Position numbers and translations under genes: made by a program. The notes below the pieces were generated by a model. That model was not told where the DNA came from. It made no database searches and saw only the letters and a program-made list of their open reading frames with translations. A DNA stretch of 64,000 nucleotides from NCBI GenBank assembly GCA_945928865.1, contig CAMENZ010000002.1, positions 1-64,000 on the forward strand. Direction: 5' to 3'. The DNA is from an uncultured Clostridia bacterium (GTDB lineage Bacteria > Bacillota > Clostridia > Peptostreptococcales > Anaerovoracaceae). Positions 26,895 to 36,182 of the stretch are shown one piece after another. Position 1 is the stretch's first letter; each line of letters opens with the position of its first letter.

Positions 26895-26912
26895 TACCAG
26901 AAGGTGATCAAA

Positions 26913-27362
26913 ATGACAATCAAAGAGAGATTGATGGCAGATTTCAAAGAAGCCATGAAAGCTCGTGATGAAGTCAGTAAAAACACTATAAGTTTTGCAC
27001 GAGCTGCTATTAAACAATATGAAGTAGATAACCGTGAAGAGCTTGATGATGAAGGCATTATTGCTATTTTAGTAAAGCAAGTTAAAATGAGAAAAGATGC
27101 CCTCGCTGATTTTGAAAAGGCTAACAGAACAGATTTAATAGATTCCTATACTGCTGAAATCGAAGTTCTAAAAAAATATCTTCCGGAACAACTTTCCGAA
27201 GATAAAATCAGAGAAATCATTTCAGGAATTGCCAATGACCTTGGCATTGAAGGCGGTATGAATAACATGGGCAAACTCATGGGTCCGGTAATGGCTAAAC
27301 TTAAGGGTTTGGCTGATGGTAATATGGTTAAATCCCTTGTGGAGGAATTTTTAAAAAAATAA
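26913..27362 (+). CDS. yqeY: GatB/YqeY-domain protein
   Basis: 149-residue protein related to the tail domain of GatB, which contacts tRNA in amidotransferases; the free-standing form has no settled function. Features: MTIKERLMADFKEAMKARD, VKQVKMRKDALADFEKANR, YLPEQLSE, and the C-terminal GPVMAKLKGLADGNMV. AGAAGG lies 8 nt before the ATG; an in-frame GTG at 26904 is less well placed. Co-transcribed with rpsU. Confidence 0.93.
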   Translation: MTIKERLMADFKEAMKARDEVSKNTISFARAAIKQYEVDNREELDDEGIIAILVKQVKMRKDALADFEKANRTDLIDSYTAEIEVLKKYLPEQLSEDKIREIISGIANDLGIEGGMNNMGKLMGPVMAKLKGLADGNMVKSLVEEFLKK

Positions 27363-27390
27363 TATAGGTTTGTATTATTACATAATCGCA

Positions 27391-27442
27391 ACTTTTCTTC
27401 CGGAAGAGGATTCTTTATGGTTTCTCCTTCGGAAGTTTTTTT
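27391..27442 (+). terminator. Terminator of rpsU-yqeY
   Basis: Stem CTTCCG...CGGAAG (27397-27402 / 27430-27435), extended inward with a bulge (GAAGAGGA against TCTCCTT), then seven T. Confidence 0.8.
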
Positions 27443-27535
27443 ATGATTCTTTTTTTACATTCCCGTATAAATTATCTCAAAGTTAAACCCATAATTTAAG
27501 GTTACAGAATAGTTTTGTTTCAGCGAGGTATAGAC

Positions 27536-28459
27536 ATGAAAATGAAAATTAAAAAACTAATAAAAAATAAACCGGCAAGTACATTCAAAAAATTCACCCA
27601 AAACCACCATGGTTTTACACTGTTAGAATTACTGACAGTAATTGCCATAATAGCTATTCTAATTGCTATTTCTTTACCTCTATTCAATTCAGTTTTAGAA
27701 AAAGCCAAACAGAGAACAGATGTAGCAAACGAAAGAAATGCTAAGGCCTTAGCTACAGTAACCTATCTATCCGATGGGCTATCTAATGAACAAACCTATT
27801 ACTTTGATGCTGAATCTGGAACCCTTAAAAAAACCGTTCCGGAATTTAAATATGGTCAATCTAAGCAACTGGCTAAAGATACTCTTGTTACAGATAAATC
27901 AAAATCTACTGTACCCTATAAGGGATATATATACTTAAAAGTTTCAGAATCTGCTACTAAGGACCTTAGTATTCAGCTGCTTTGGGGCGGTGGCGAAGGT
28001 TCTGCTTCATCCATTCCAACTAATGAAATTGATAATAATTTATTGAAAGGCGGAATGTTTGATAAAGATTATGCCGAAATTCATGGAACAACCACCATTA
28101 AATTCTTCAAAAATGAGTGGCAAGTATTAAATATAGATAAAGCCGCACATCAGAAACTCAAAGGTGTATTAAACCTAGATCCGAAATTCGTAAATATACA
28201 GCATTATGCTTTTGAAAAATGCACAGGCATTACTGAAATAAATCTGCCTTCTACCTTAAGAAGAGTTGAAAAATACGCCTTTGAAGGAATGACCGGCTTA
28301 GAAAAAATAAGTTTTTATAACACAACCTACTTTCAAATTCCGGAAATGCTAAGTAGCTGTAAAAACCTAAAAACCATAGAGTTCCACGGCACTGAACAGC
28401 AGTGGAAAAATCTTAATTTAAAAATACCTTCAGGAGCTAATGTTCGATTTATACCTTAG
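27536..28459 (+). CDS. Pseudopilin with BspA-type leucine-rich-repeat domain
   Basis: 307-residue protein with a type IV prepilin-like N-terminus: basic leader, then HHG|FTLLELLTVIAIIAILIAISLP, with cleavage after Gly26 and the conserved Glu at +5. After a variable middle (50-215, glycine-rich WGGGEGSAS) the C-terminus (about 215-307) carries BspA/LRR_5-type repeats: YAFEKCTGITEINLPSTLRRVEKYAFEGMTGLEKISF. GAGGT lies before the ATG at 27536; a TTG at 27515 is also in frame but lacks a ribosome site. No pilus ATPase, peptidase or platform gene is near. Likely a minor pilin or surface adhesin exported by a type IV pilus or competence system elsewhere. Confidence 0.82.
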   Translation: MKMKIKKLIKNKPASTFKKFTQNHHGFTLLELLTVIAIIAILIAISLPLFNSVLEKAKQRTDVANERNAKALATVTYLSDGLSNEQTYYFDAESGTLKKTVPEFKYGQSKQLAKDTLVTDKSKSTVPYKGYIYLKVSESATKDLSIQLLWGGGEGSASSIPTNEIDNNLLKGGMFDKDYAEIHGTTTIKFFKNEWQVLNIDKAAHQKLKGVLNLDPKFVNIQHYAFEKCTGITEINLPSTLRRVEKYAFEGMTGLEKISFYNTTYFQIPEMLSSCKNLKTIEFHGTEQQWKNLNLKIPSGANVRFIP

Positions 28460-28481
28460 CTCAACTAAATAAAGACATTTT

Positions 28482-28509
28482 AAAAGGACAGTCTTCACTG
28501 TCCTTTTTT
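28482..28509 (+). terminator. Bidirectional terminator, pseudopilin / HIT gene
   Basis: Eleven-bp stem AAAAGGACAGT-CTTC-ACTGTCCTTTT followed by T on both strands, between convergent genes. Confidence 0.88.
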
Positions 28510-28510
28510 A

Positions 28511-28852
28511 TCAGCCCGGTGGCCATGTAAGTTTTCTCTTGCCTAAAATATGGAAATGTAAGTGCTTAACTGTTTGAAAAGCATCTTCTCCATTATTAGA
28601 TACTACCCTATATCCATTTTCTAATTCTAAAGCCTTAGCAATATCCTTAATCTTCAGCATCATATTGCCTATAACTTCCTTATCTTCCTGTTTTAAATCA
28701 TCAATACAGGTGATATGTTTTTTAGGAATTAAAAGCACATGAACCGGTGCCTGTGGATCTACATCATGGAAACAAAACATTTCTTCATCTTCATAGACCA
28801 CATTAGTTGGTATTTCACCATTAGCCAACTTACAAAAAATACAATCACTCAT
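28511..28852 (-). CDS. HIT-family nucleotide-binding protein
   Basis: 113-residue histidine-triad hydrolase of the Hint/PKCI type, acting on adenosine 5-prime phosphoramidates. The triad is HLHFHILG near residue 97; CIFCKLANGEIP at the start holds the zinc-type cysteines. Overlaps mtaB by 8 nt, so the two are co-translated. Confidence 0.94.
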   Translation of the reverse strand: MSDCIFCKLANGEIPTNVVYEDEEMFCFHDVDPQAPVHVLLIPKKHITCIDDLKQEDKEVIGNMMLKIKDIAKALELENGYRVVSNNGEDAFQTVKHLHFHILGKRKLTWPPG

Positions 28853-30194
28853 TAACTATTTCTCCTTTCATACCATCTTCATATATTTCTAACAATCTAA
28901 CCTTAACCAAAGAATTTAACAAACCGGAATTTTCATCTTCTATAGAGCAATATACCTTAATATAGTTTTCGCTATACCCGGATATAACCCCTTCTTTGAT
29001 TTCCTCAAAAAGAACAGTTCTTATCTGCCCCTTTAAACTATCTAAAAAAGCATTAGCAGATTCTATGGATACTTTACTCATTTCCTTACTTCTATCTGCT
29101 TTAAGGCTATCAGAAACCTGTCCTTTCATCTTAGCAGCCTTAGTGCCGGTTCTCTTAGAATATTTAAAAATATGAACTTTTGAAAATCCCACTTCTTTTA
29201 TTAAGTCCAAAGAATCTTGAAAGTCTTCATCTTCCTCTGTAGGAAAGCCTACTATAATATCCGTAGTAATACCATAGCCCTCATCAAAGCTTCTCAAAGC
29301 CTTAACAATTCCTAAGTATTCTTCTCTGGTATAATGCCTATTCATGGCTTTAATAATCTTATTACTACCGCTTTGCACAGATAAATGTAAATGAGGACAC
29401 AGCTTTTCATATTTCAAAACACGCTTAACATAAGCCTCATCCACCACAGTCGGTTCCATAGAACTCAATCGAATTCTAAAATCCCCTTCCAAACTATTTA
29501 TACGCTTAATTATAATTTCGATACCCCTCATTCCCACTTCGTCTTCCATAAGTTGAAATGGGAAATCTGCTTCCATTCCATAAAGAGCTGTATTTATACC
29601 GGTTAAAACTAACTCTTTAAACCCTTTATCAACTAGAGCTTTCGCTTCTAACAAAATTTCTTCCGGAGATCTGGATCTAACATGACCTCTTGCAAAGGGA
29701 ATCATACAATAAGAGCAAAATCTATCACAGCCTTCTTGGATTTTGATGTAAGCTCTAGTCCTCGTATCCATAGAAGTTATTATTCCTCTATCATTATAAG
29801 TCCTAAGTTCATCATAAGGAAGTACACAAGTTATATCTTCCCTTTCTTTCTGCTCCAATGCCTTTAAAACATACTCTATAAGTTTTCCCTTTTCACCGTT
29901 ACCTGTGACTATATTAACCTCTTCCATAGCACTAAGCTCCTCAGGCTTAACCTGAGAATAGCACCCTGTAACTGCCACTAAAGCTTCCGGGGATACCCTC
30001 TTCATCCTTCTAATATATTGGCGTGATTTTCTATCCGCCAAATTTGTCACCGTACAGGTGTTTATTATATATACATCTGCAAAATCTTCTTCCCCAACTA
30101 CTTCGAAGCCCTTAGCTCTGAATTGTTCCTTCATAGCCTCTGTTTCATATTGGTTTACCTTGCAGCCTAATGTGTGAAATGCTACCTTTGACAT
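28845..30194 (-). CDS. mtaB: tRNA t6A37 methylthiotransferase MtaB
   Basis: 449-residue radical-SAM methylthiotransferase converting t6A to ms2t6A at position 37 of ANN-decoding tRNAs. Order: N-terminal UPF0004 domain with cluster cysteines (TLGCKVNQYETEAM; NTCTVT; VTGCYSQ), radical SAM CxxxCxxC in EGCDRFCSYCMIPFARG (about 155-165), and a C-terminal TRAM-like domain. Upstream of and overlapping the HIT gene. Confidence 0.94.
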   Translation of the reverse strand: MSKVAFHTLGCKVNQYETEAMKEQFRAKGFEVVGEEDFADVYIINTCTVTNLADRKSRQYIRRMKRVSPEALVAVTGCYSQVKPEELSAMEEVNIVTGNGEKGKLIEYVLKALEQKEREDITCVLPYDELRTYNDRGIITSMDTRTRAYIKIQEGCDRFCSYCMIPFARGHVRSRSPEEILLEAKALVDKGFKELVLTGINTALYGMEADFPFQLMEDEVGMRGIEIIIKRINSLEGDFRIRLSSMEPTVVDEAYVKRVLKYEKLCPHLHLSVQSGSNKIIKAMNRHYTREEYLGIVKALRSFDEGYGITTDIIVGFPTEEDEDFQDSLDLIKEVGFSKVHIFKYSKRTGTKAAKMKGQVSDSLKADRSKEMSKVSIESANAFLDSLKGQIRTVLFEEIKEGVISGYSENYIKVYCSIEDENSGLLNSLVKVRLLEIYEDGMKGEIVNE

Positions 30195-30259
30195 AACTCC
30201 TCCTTAACCCTAAGTTTAACATATTTTTATAAAATTTTGAAGTAAAAACTAAAACTTAA

Positions 30260-30289
30260 TTGTCAATCTACTTATTTATATGATAAAAT
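30260..30289 (+). promoter_or_regulatory. Promoter of bioY
   Basis: TTGTCA (30260-30265), 18-nt spacer, TAAAAT (30284-30289). No clear BirA palindrome is seen around it. Confidence 0.55.
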
Positions 30290-30339
30290 AAGTGAGTGCC
30301 TTAGGGCATAATAAAATTTCATTGATAGGAGAAAATATT

Positions 30340-30885
30340 ATGGAGAAAAAATCAATACTAACAGTGAAAGATATGACTATGATAGGGCTTTTAACTGCTA
30401 TTATCGTAATTTGTTCATGGATTTCACTACCTTTTACAGTACCGTTTACTTTACAAACCTTTGCTATCATGACCGCTATAGGTCTTTTAGGACGAAGGAA
30501 CGGAACCATAAGCATATTAATATATGTGCTTTTAGGAGCAGTAGGACTTCCGGTGTTTGCCGGTTTTAAAGGTGGGCTTTCAGCCTTAATGGGACCTACA
30601 GGCGGATATATCATAGGGTTTATCTTTAGTGGAATACTGACAGGAACCTTAATTCAAAAATTCGGGTCTTCATTCAAAAGCCTATTTATATCTATGATTT
30701 CAGGTCTGGTAATTTGCTACATTTTCGGAACCGGCTGGTTCATGTATATCTACACAAAAAATGTAGGCGCTGTGGGACTTATGACCGTCTTAAGCTGGTG
30801 TATCTTCCCATTCATTATACCGGATTTGGCTAAACTCGCCCTTTCATCAGCGATAGTTATTAAATTAAAAAAAGTATTAAAATAA
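30340..30885 (+). CDS. bioY: Biotin ECF transporter S component BioY
   Basis: 181-residue membrane protein with six hydrophobic segments, substrate-binding subunit for biotin. FTLQTFAIMTAIGLLGRRNGTISILIYVLLGAVGLPVFAGFKGGLSALMGPTGGYIIGF is a typical BioY core. AGGAG lies 8 nt before the ATG at 30340; the frame opens further upstream without a ribosome site. No EcfA, EcfA' or EcfT gene is near, so it probably shares a common energising module. Single-gene unit with its own promoter and terminator. Confidence 0.92.
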   Translation: MEKKSILTVKDMTMIGLLTAIIVICSWISLPFTVPFTLQTFAIMTAIGLLGRRNGTISILIYVLLGAVGLPVFAGFKGGLSALMGPTGGYIIGFIFSGILTGTLIQKFGSSFKSLFISMISGLVICYIFGTGWFMYIYTKNVGAVGLMTVLSWCIFPFIIPDLAKLALSSAIVIKLKKVLK

Positions 30886-30895
30886 TGTTCATAAG

Positions 30896-30933
30896 AAAAA
30901 GGACTTTCAGGGTTTCCCCTTCAAGTCCTTTTT
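30896..30933 (+). terminator. Terminator of bioY (bidirectional with tsf)
   Basis: Perfect 11-bp stem AAAAAGGACTT (30896-30906) / AAGTCCTTTTT (30923-30933); 18 nt beyond lies the tsf stop on the other strand. Confidence 0.85.
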
Positions 30934-30950
30934 AATTTACTGTTTTTTAA

Positions 30951-31865
30951 TTAATTTCCCATCTGCTTTGCAACTTCTTCTGCAAAGTTTTCTTCTTTCT
31001 TTTCAATTCCTTCGCCAACTTCGAATCTTACCATTTCTACAACCTTCATGGATTTTCCGATTTCCTTAGCAACAGAATTTACATATTCTTCTACAGTAAC
31101 ATCACCATTCTTAACGAATTTCTGGTCAACTAAGCAAACTTCTTTCTTAATTGCCTTGATCTTACCTGGGATAATTCTTTCTAACATAGCTTCAGGCTTA
31201 CCTTCTTCAAGAAGTTGCTGCTTAGCAATTTCAGTTTCTCTTTCAAGCCATTCTGCATCTACCTGAGACTCATTAACAAAGTTAGGATTCATAGAAGCAA
31301 CCTGCATAGCTACATCCTTAGCACATACAGCGATTTCTTCATAAGTAGCTTCAGTTTCAATACCAACTAAAACACCAATCTGACCTCCGTTGTGAACATA
31401 TCCTGTGTAAACAACACCTGGAGTAGCCATTTTCTGAATTCTTCTAACATTCATATTTTCGCCAATCTTAGCGATCTTTGTATTAAGTGCATCTTGTACA
31501 GTTTCATTACCTTCAAAAGTCATAGCTTTGAAAGCTTCGATATCGTTATTCTCAACAGTTAACGCTAACTGAGCTAAAGCATCTACGAATTCAACGAATT
31601 CTTCATTCTTAGATACGAAGTCAGTTTCAGAGTTTACTTCTACAACAGATGCAACCTTATTTCCATCTTTAAATGCAAGCTTTACAAGACCTTCAGCAGC
31701 AATTCTTCCAGCCTTCTTTGCAGCCTTAGCTAAACCCTTTTCTCTTAAAAAGTCTACCGCTTTATCCATATCACCGTCGCATTCTACTAATGCCTTTTTA
31801 CAGTCCATCATTCCGGCACCGGTCATTTCTCTTAATTCTTTAACCATCTGAGCAGTTACAGCCAT
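30951..31865 (-). CDS. tsf: Elongation factor Ts
   Basis: 304-residue nucleotide exchange factor for EF-Tu. N-terminal UBA-like domain (TAQMVKELREMTGAGMMDCKKAL) and the signature VNSETDFVSKNEEF near residue 80 are clear, followed by the dimerisation domain. Downstream of rpsB with a 100-nt gap, the universal order. Confidence 0.98.
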   Translation of the reverse strand: MAVTAQMVKELREMTGAGMMDCKKALVECDGDMDKAVDFLREKGLAKAAKKAGRIAAEGLVKLAFKDGNKVASVVEVNSETDFVSKNEEFVEFVDALAQLALTVENNDIEAFKAMTFEGNETVQDALNTKIAKIGENMNVRRIQKMATPGVVYTGYVHNGGQIGVLVGIETEATYEEIAVCAKDVAMQVASMNPNFVNESQVDAEWLERETEIAKQQLLEEGKPEAMLERIIPGKIKAIKKEVCLVDQKFVKNGDVTVEEYVNSVAKEIGKSMKVVEMVRFEVGEGIEKKEENFAEEVAKQMGN

Positions 31866-31965
31866 TTTATTCCTCCTATTATATAATAAAATATTATTAA
31901 ACCTTAGTAATAGCCTTCCTCAAAATCTAAAAATCCGGCTCCTACTAATTCCAATTTACTATAAA

Positions 31966-32715
31966 TTATTCTTCTGTTTCAGCCACTTCTTCAGCTTCTA
32001 CTTCGCTAGCAGCAGGACCTTCGTCAAAAGATTCTCCCTGATTAGCTTCGATAACAGCATCTGCCATTCTTCCTGCAATTAACTTTACAGCACGAATAGC
32101 ATCATCATTAGCAGGGATAATGTAATCTACATCATCCGGATCACAGTTTGTATCTACGATACCGATAATAGGAATACCAAGAATTCTTGCTTCCTTAACT
32201 GCAATTCTTTCTTTCTTAGGGTCTACGATGAATAATGCACCCGGCATTTCCGGCATAGTCTTAATTCCACCTAAGAACTTTTCTAACTTTTCAGCTTCTG
32301 CTTTTAACTTGATAACTTCCTTCTTAGAAAGCTTTTCAAAAGTTCCATCTTCTTCCATAGCTGTTATTTCGTTTAATCTCTTAATACGAGTAGAGATAGT
32401 CTTGTGGTTTGTAAGCATTCCACCTAACCATCTTTCTGCTACGAAATACTGTCCACATCTGTTAGCTTCATCAACGATAGCCTGCTGAGCCTGCTTCTTA
32501 GTTCCTACGAAAAGAATTGGCTTACCTGTGTCAGCAATAGACTTCATAAAGTCATAAGCTTCATCGATTTTCTTAACTGTCTTCTGTAAATCTATAATAT
32601 AGATTCCATTTCTTTCTGTGAAGATATAAGGAGCCATCTTAGGGTTCCATCTTCTTGTCTGGTGTCCAAAATGTACACCTGCTTCTAGTAATTGTTTCAT
32701 TGAAATTACTGCCAT
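31966..32715 (-). CDS. rpsB: 30S ribosomal protein S2
   Basis: 249-residue S2: [27 protein letters not shown] at the start, [24 protein letters not shown] and [12 protein letters not shown]. An acidic C-terminal tail is present. Upstream of tsf and preceded by a structured leader (32740-32810). CAGGAGG lies before the ATG. Confidence 0.98.
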   Translation of the reverse strand: MAVISMKQLLEAGVHFGHQTRRWNPKMAPYIFTERNGIYIIDLQKTVKKIDEAYDFMKSIADTGKPILFVGTKKQAQQAIVDEANRCGQYFVAERWLGGMLTNHKTISTRIKRLNEITAMEEDGTFEKLSKKEVIKLKAEAEKLEKFLGGIKTMPEMPGALFIVDPKKERIAVKEARILGIPIIGIVDTNCDPDDVDYIIPANDDAIRAVKLIAGRMADAVIEANQGESFDEGPAASEVEAEEVAETEE

Positions 32716-32739
32716 TTTTATTTTCCTCCTGGTTTTCTC

Positions 32740-32810
32740 CTCATCACTCGACTGTTCACGCTTCGTGCCCTTATTTCAGGGTTCACAGCAACCATACATA
32801 AGGTGATGAG
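32740..32810 (-). promoter_or_regulatory. Structured leader of rpsB, candidate S2 autoregulatory element
   Basis: Leader closed by an 8-bp stem CTCATCAC / GTGATGAG (32803-32810 with 32740-32747) ending just before the Shine-Dalgarno. Inside are two small hairpins (CCCT...AGGG near 32768-32782 and CACG-CTTCG-TG near 32757-32767). Position and shape suit feedback by S2, as known for rpsB leaders in other bacteria. A possible promoter TTGTAT (32864-32869) - 17 nt - TATTTT (32841-32846) lies upstream. Assignment is inferred. Confidence 0.5.
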
Positions 32811-32870
32811 TTTAATAAATATATTTTTTATGAAATACTCAAAATATTTCATACCCATCTACTATACAAC

Positions 32871-32896
32871 AAAACCCTTGCAAATGCAAGGGTTTT
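32871..32896 (-). terminator. Terminator of thrS
   Basis: Perfect 12-bp stem AAAACCCTTGCA / TGCAAGGGTTTT with a 2-base centre, T-rich on both sides, 20 nt after the thrS stop. Confidence 0.8.
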
Positions 32897-32916
32897 TATA
32901 AAGTTTTTTTGTTTTT

Positions 32917-34662
32917 TTACATTGCCTTAGTAGCAATTTCTTCAAGAAGCTTTTCAATAAATTCTTCCACAGTCATTTCTCCTAGCTCACCCGCTTTAGA
33001 AGATCTAACAGTAACAGTACCTGCCTCTTTTTCTTTCTCTCCTATTATACAGATATAGTTATCCCTAGCATTTCTAGCTTCTCTAAGTTTATAACCTATC
33101 TTTTCGTTTCTTACATCTAACTCAACCCTTAAACCCAGTGCATCTAATTTAGCCTTTATTTCTTCAGCATAAGGAGCGAATTTCTCAGTAACAGTTAAAA
33201 GCTTAACCTGTACCGGTGCCAACCATAATGGAAACTTACCTGCACAATGTTCAGTTAAAATACCGATGAATCTTTCAATTGAACCAAATATTACTCTATG
33301 AATCATAATCGGTCTATGTTTTTCTCCATCAGAGCCTACATAAGTTAAATCAAAACGCTGAGGCATCTGTAAATCCAACTGAATTGTTCCGCACTGCCAA
33401 GTTCTTCCTAAGGAATCTTGTAAGTGGAAATCTAGCTTAGGACCATAGAATGCACCATCACCTTCATTTATAACATAAGGCACATTCATAGCTTCAATAG
33501 CGGCCTTTAAAGCACCTTCTGCCATAGCCCATTCTTCATCAGTACCCATAGAGTCTTCAGGTCTAGTGGACAATTCTACATGGTATTCAAAGCCAAACAT
33601 TTTGTAAACATCATCACAAAGTCTTGCTACACCAACTATCTCTTCCTGTACCTGCTCAGGTAACATGAAAATATGTGCATCATCCTGTGTGAAAGTTCTT
33701 ACTCTCATAAGTCCATGTAATGCTCCTGAAAGCTCATGTCTATGTACCTGACCTAATTCTCCACATCTAATAGGAAAATCTCTATAGGACCACATTTTAC
33801 GCTTATAAACAAGCATGGAACCTGGACAGTTCATAGGCTTAATAGCATAATCCTCTTCATCAATCTTTGTAAAGTACATATTATCTTTATAGTGATCCCA
33901 GTGTCCTGAAGTCCTCCAAAGTTGTTCATTTAAAATTAATGGAGTCTTAATTTCTTCATAACCCTTTTTTCTATGAACTTCACGCCAAAAGGTTTCCAAA
34001 CCATTTCTGATTACCATTCCCTTTGGTAAAAAGAACGGGAATCCCGGACCTTCATCATTTATCATAAATAAGTCCATTTCCTTACCGATTTTACGATGGT
34101 CTCTTTTCTTAGCCTCTTCAATCTTAGCAATATATTCATCTAATTCTTCCTGAGTAGGGAAAGCTGTCGCATAAATTCTCTGAAGCATCTGTCTATCAGA
34201 GTCACCCCTCCAATAAGCTCCTGCTACTGACATAAGCTTAAATGCCTTAATTTTTCCGGTGCTTTCCATGTGAGGGCCGGCACAAAGGTCTACGAAATCC
34301 CCCTGCTTATAGAAGGATATAACTTCATCTTCCGGTAAATCTCTAATCAATTCAACCTTATAAGGTTCATTTTTTTCTTCCATAAATTTAATAGCTTCTT
34401 CTCTTGGAAGTTCAAATCTTTCCATAGGATAATTTGCTTGAGAAATCTTCTTCATTTCTTTCTGAATTTTAAGAAAATCCTCTTCTACAAATCTATGCTC
34501 GGATTCTACATCATAATAAAAACCATTATCTATTGACGGACCTATAGCCAATTTAGTATCCGGCCAAAGGTTCTTAATCGCCTGTGCCATTATATGTGAC
34601 GCTGTATGTCTATAGGCATGTCTTATATTTTCATCTTCCCAATTTAATTTTTCTTTTGCCAT
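32917..34662 (-). CDS. thrS: Threonyl-tRNA synthetase lacking the TGS domain
   Basis: 581 residues rather than the usual 630-645: it starts directly at the editing domain. Editing residues are present (HTASH near 16-20; CAGPH near 127-131). The class II catalytic core follows: motif 2 region RCGELGQVHRHELSGALHGLMRVRTFTQDD, motif 3 SIERFIGILTEH, zinc ligands (NCPGSM; DDAHIF; IMIHR), then the anticodon-binding domain. The missing part is the N-terminal TGS domain of about 60 residues. The ATG has a good GAGGAG and no upstream frame restores it. No T-box is seen. Confidence 0.94.
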   Translation of the reverse strand: MAKEKLNWEDENIRHAYRHTASHIMAQAIKNLWPDTKLAIGPSIDNGFYYDVESEHRFVEEDFLKIQKEMKKISQANYPMERFELPREEAIKFMEEKNEPYKVELIRDLPEDEVISFYKQGDFVDLCAGPHMESTGKIKAFKLMSVAGAYWRGDSDRQMLQRIYATAFPTQEELDEYIAKIEEAKKRDHRKIGKEMDLFMINDEGPGFPFFLPKGMVIRNGLETFWREVHRKKGYEEIKTPLILNEQLWRTSGHWDHYKDNMYFTKIDEEDYAIKPMNCPGSMLVYKRKMWSYRDFPIRCGELGQVHRHELSGALHGLMRVRTFTQDDAHIFMLPEQVQEEIVGVARLCDDVYKMFGFEYHVELSTRPEDSMGTDEEWAMAEGALKAAIEAMNVPYVINEGDGAFYGPKLDFHLQDSLGRTWQCGTIQLDLQMPQRFDLTYVGSDGEKHRPIMIHRVIFGSIERFIGILTEHCAGKFPLWLAPVQVKLLTVTEKFAPYAEEIKAKLDALGLRVELDVRNEKIGYKLREARNARDNYICIIGEKEKEAGTVTVRSSKAGELGEMTVEEFIEKLLEEIATKAM

Positions 34663-34743
34663 TTCTTTCTCCTCTTCAATTTAAGCCTAAAATCTCTTAA
34701 ACTCTATCAAAATATTTTAAGACAAAATCTGTCTCTCCTTAAC

Positions 34744-36180
34744 TTATTTTCCTCCTGGATTTTGTTCGCCGGCTCCAGTACCGTTATCGGTGCCAGGTGA
34801 AGGCGTTCCTCCCGTCTCCCCCGTTCCTGCACCATTATTAGGATCCGGCGTTTCCGGATTTACCGGAACATTAGGAGTTTCAGGTTCTGCCGGTGTATTC
34901 GGTTTTTCTACCTCACCATTTTCCTTAGGTGTATCTGTATTAGGTTTTTCTGTACCGCTCTTAGGTTCTTCCTTAGGATTTTCTACAGCAGGCTTAGTTT
35001 CAGTCGGTTTAGTAACTTGACTTGTACCTGCCTTTTCACCTGTAATAGTATTAGAAGCCCTTGCACTATCTAACCTGCTTATTATAGTATTTCCAATCTC
35101 ATTAACCGTCGCAGAAGGAGTATACTCTGTATTTCCAAATACTTCCTTGTGGAAATCTACAGTATTTTTAATCATATTAGCAGGGAATACATAAGATACC
35201 TTATTAAGTAAACCACAGGTCCAATTATATGGCCAACCACTGCCGGACTTTATGCTGTACTTAGGTAATTTTAACCCTAACGCCAAAATATCATTCATCT
35301 TTAGATTAGTTTTAACCTGAGGAATCATCATATCTACAATATCTTTTATTTCACCAAAGGACATTTTCTTAAGCTTGCCAAGAACCTTAGAAACTACTAT
35401 ACGCATTCTCTCTGTTCTCTTGAAATCATCTCCTACGCCCTTTCTTATTCTTCCATAAGAAACAGCCTGTACACCTTCCAACTTCTGCTTTCCGGCTTCT
35501 GTTACAAGTTTATACTTTTTCCTGCCTATATTTCTTGCAGTCTGCTTAGTATATTTATTTAGCTGCTGAATTTCTCCCTGCTGAATATCCACTTTAATTC
35601 CGCCAACAGCATCTACTACATCAGCCACAGCTTTAAAGTTAACTATTGCAAAATTTTCCAAATCTATATCCATAGCTTGATTTAATGACTTCATAGTCAT
35701 CTCAGGTCCACCATAAACACAGGCATGGGTAATTTTATCATAGGTAGTAGTATCCCCTAATTTCAAATAGGTATCTCTATAAATAGATGTAAGAGTTACA
35801 TCATTAGTTTCTGTATTTATACTTGCTACCATAATCATATCACTTCTGGTACCCTTAATATTATTCATATCACGGCTATCTACACCTAAAAGTAAAAGAT
35901 TTATGTAACCATCCACCGGTTGAATCGACAAGTCATAATTTTCCGGTATATCCTCATTCAAATCATTCATTTTATCTACGGCGGATTTAAAATATCCATA
36001 TACCATAGTTCCTACAATACCGCCTACAACAAGGCATATCATAAGTACCAAAATCGTAATCTTCTGCCAAGTCTTTAAGTTTTTAATCTTTGTTCCTAAT
36101 TTTTTAAATCCTTGAAACTTACTGCCCTTATTGCTAAAAATAGGTGCAGCCTTTTTTTCTCTTCTTCTGTCACTTCTCAT
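34744..36180 (-). CDS. LytR-CpsA-Psr (LCP) glycopolymer ligase
   Basis: 478-residue membrane-anchored enzyme that transfers undecaprenyl-linked wall polymers to peptidoglycan. A basic cytoplasmic segment (1-40), one membrane helix (about 41-62, ITILVLMICLVVGGIVGTMV), then the LCP domain: LLLGVDSRDMNNIKGTRSDMIMVASINTETN, TSIYRDTYL, ITHACVYGGPEMTMKSLN, and VSYGRIRKGVGDDFKRTERMR with the lipid-phosphate arginines. Residues about 385-478 are a low-complexity Pro/Thr/Glu/Asn/Gly tail likely to span the wall. Follows the TagH gene by 2 nt, tying it to this polymer locus. Confidence 0.92.
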   Translation of the reverse strand: MRSDRRREKKAAPIFSNKGSKFQGFKKLGTKIKNLKTWQKITILVLMICLVVGGIVGTMVYGYFKSAVDKMNDLNEDIPENYDLSIQPVDGYINLLLLGVDSRDMNNIKGTRSDMIMVASINTETNDVTLTSIYRDTYLKLGDTTTYDKITHACVYGGPEMTMKSLNQAMDIDLENFAIVNFKAVADVVDAVGGIKVDIQQGEIQQLNKYTKQTARNIGRKKYKLVTEAGKQKLEGVQAVSYGRIRKGVGDDFKRTERMRIVVSKVLGKLKKMSFGEIKDIVDMMIPQVKTNLKMNDILALGLKLPKYSIKSGSGWPYNWTCGLLNKVSYVFPANMIKNTVDFHKEVFGNTEYTPSATVNEIGNTIISRLDSARASNTITGEKAGTSQVTKPTETKPAVENPKEEPKSGTEKPNTDTPKENGEVEKPNTPAEPETPNVPVNPETPDPNNGAGTGETGGTPSPGTDNGTGAGEQNPGGK

Positions 36181-36182
36181 AA

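Noticed and set aside
30292-30339. Longer N-terminus for BioY
   Set aside because: The extra codons lie between promoter and Shine-Dalgarno; AGGAG is correctly placed for the ATG at 30340.
32663-34743. T-box riboswitch before thrS or glyS
   Set aside because: No TGGNACCGCG-type T-box sequence or long specifier leader is present in either upstream interval.
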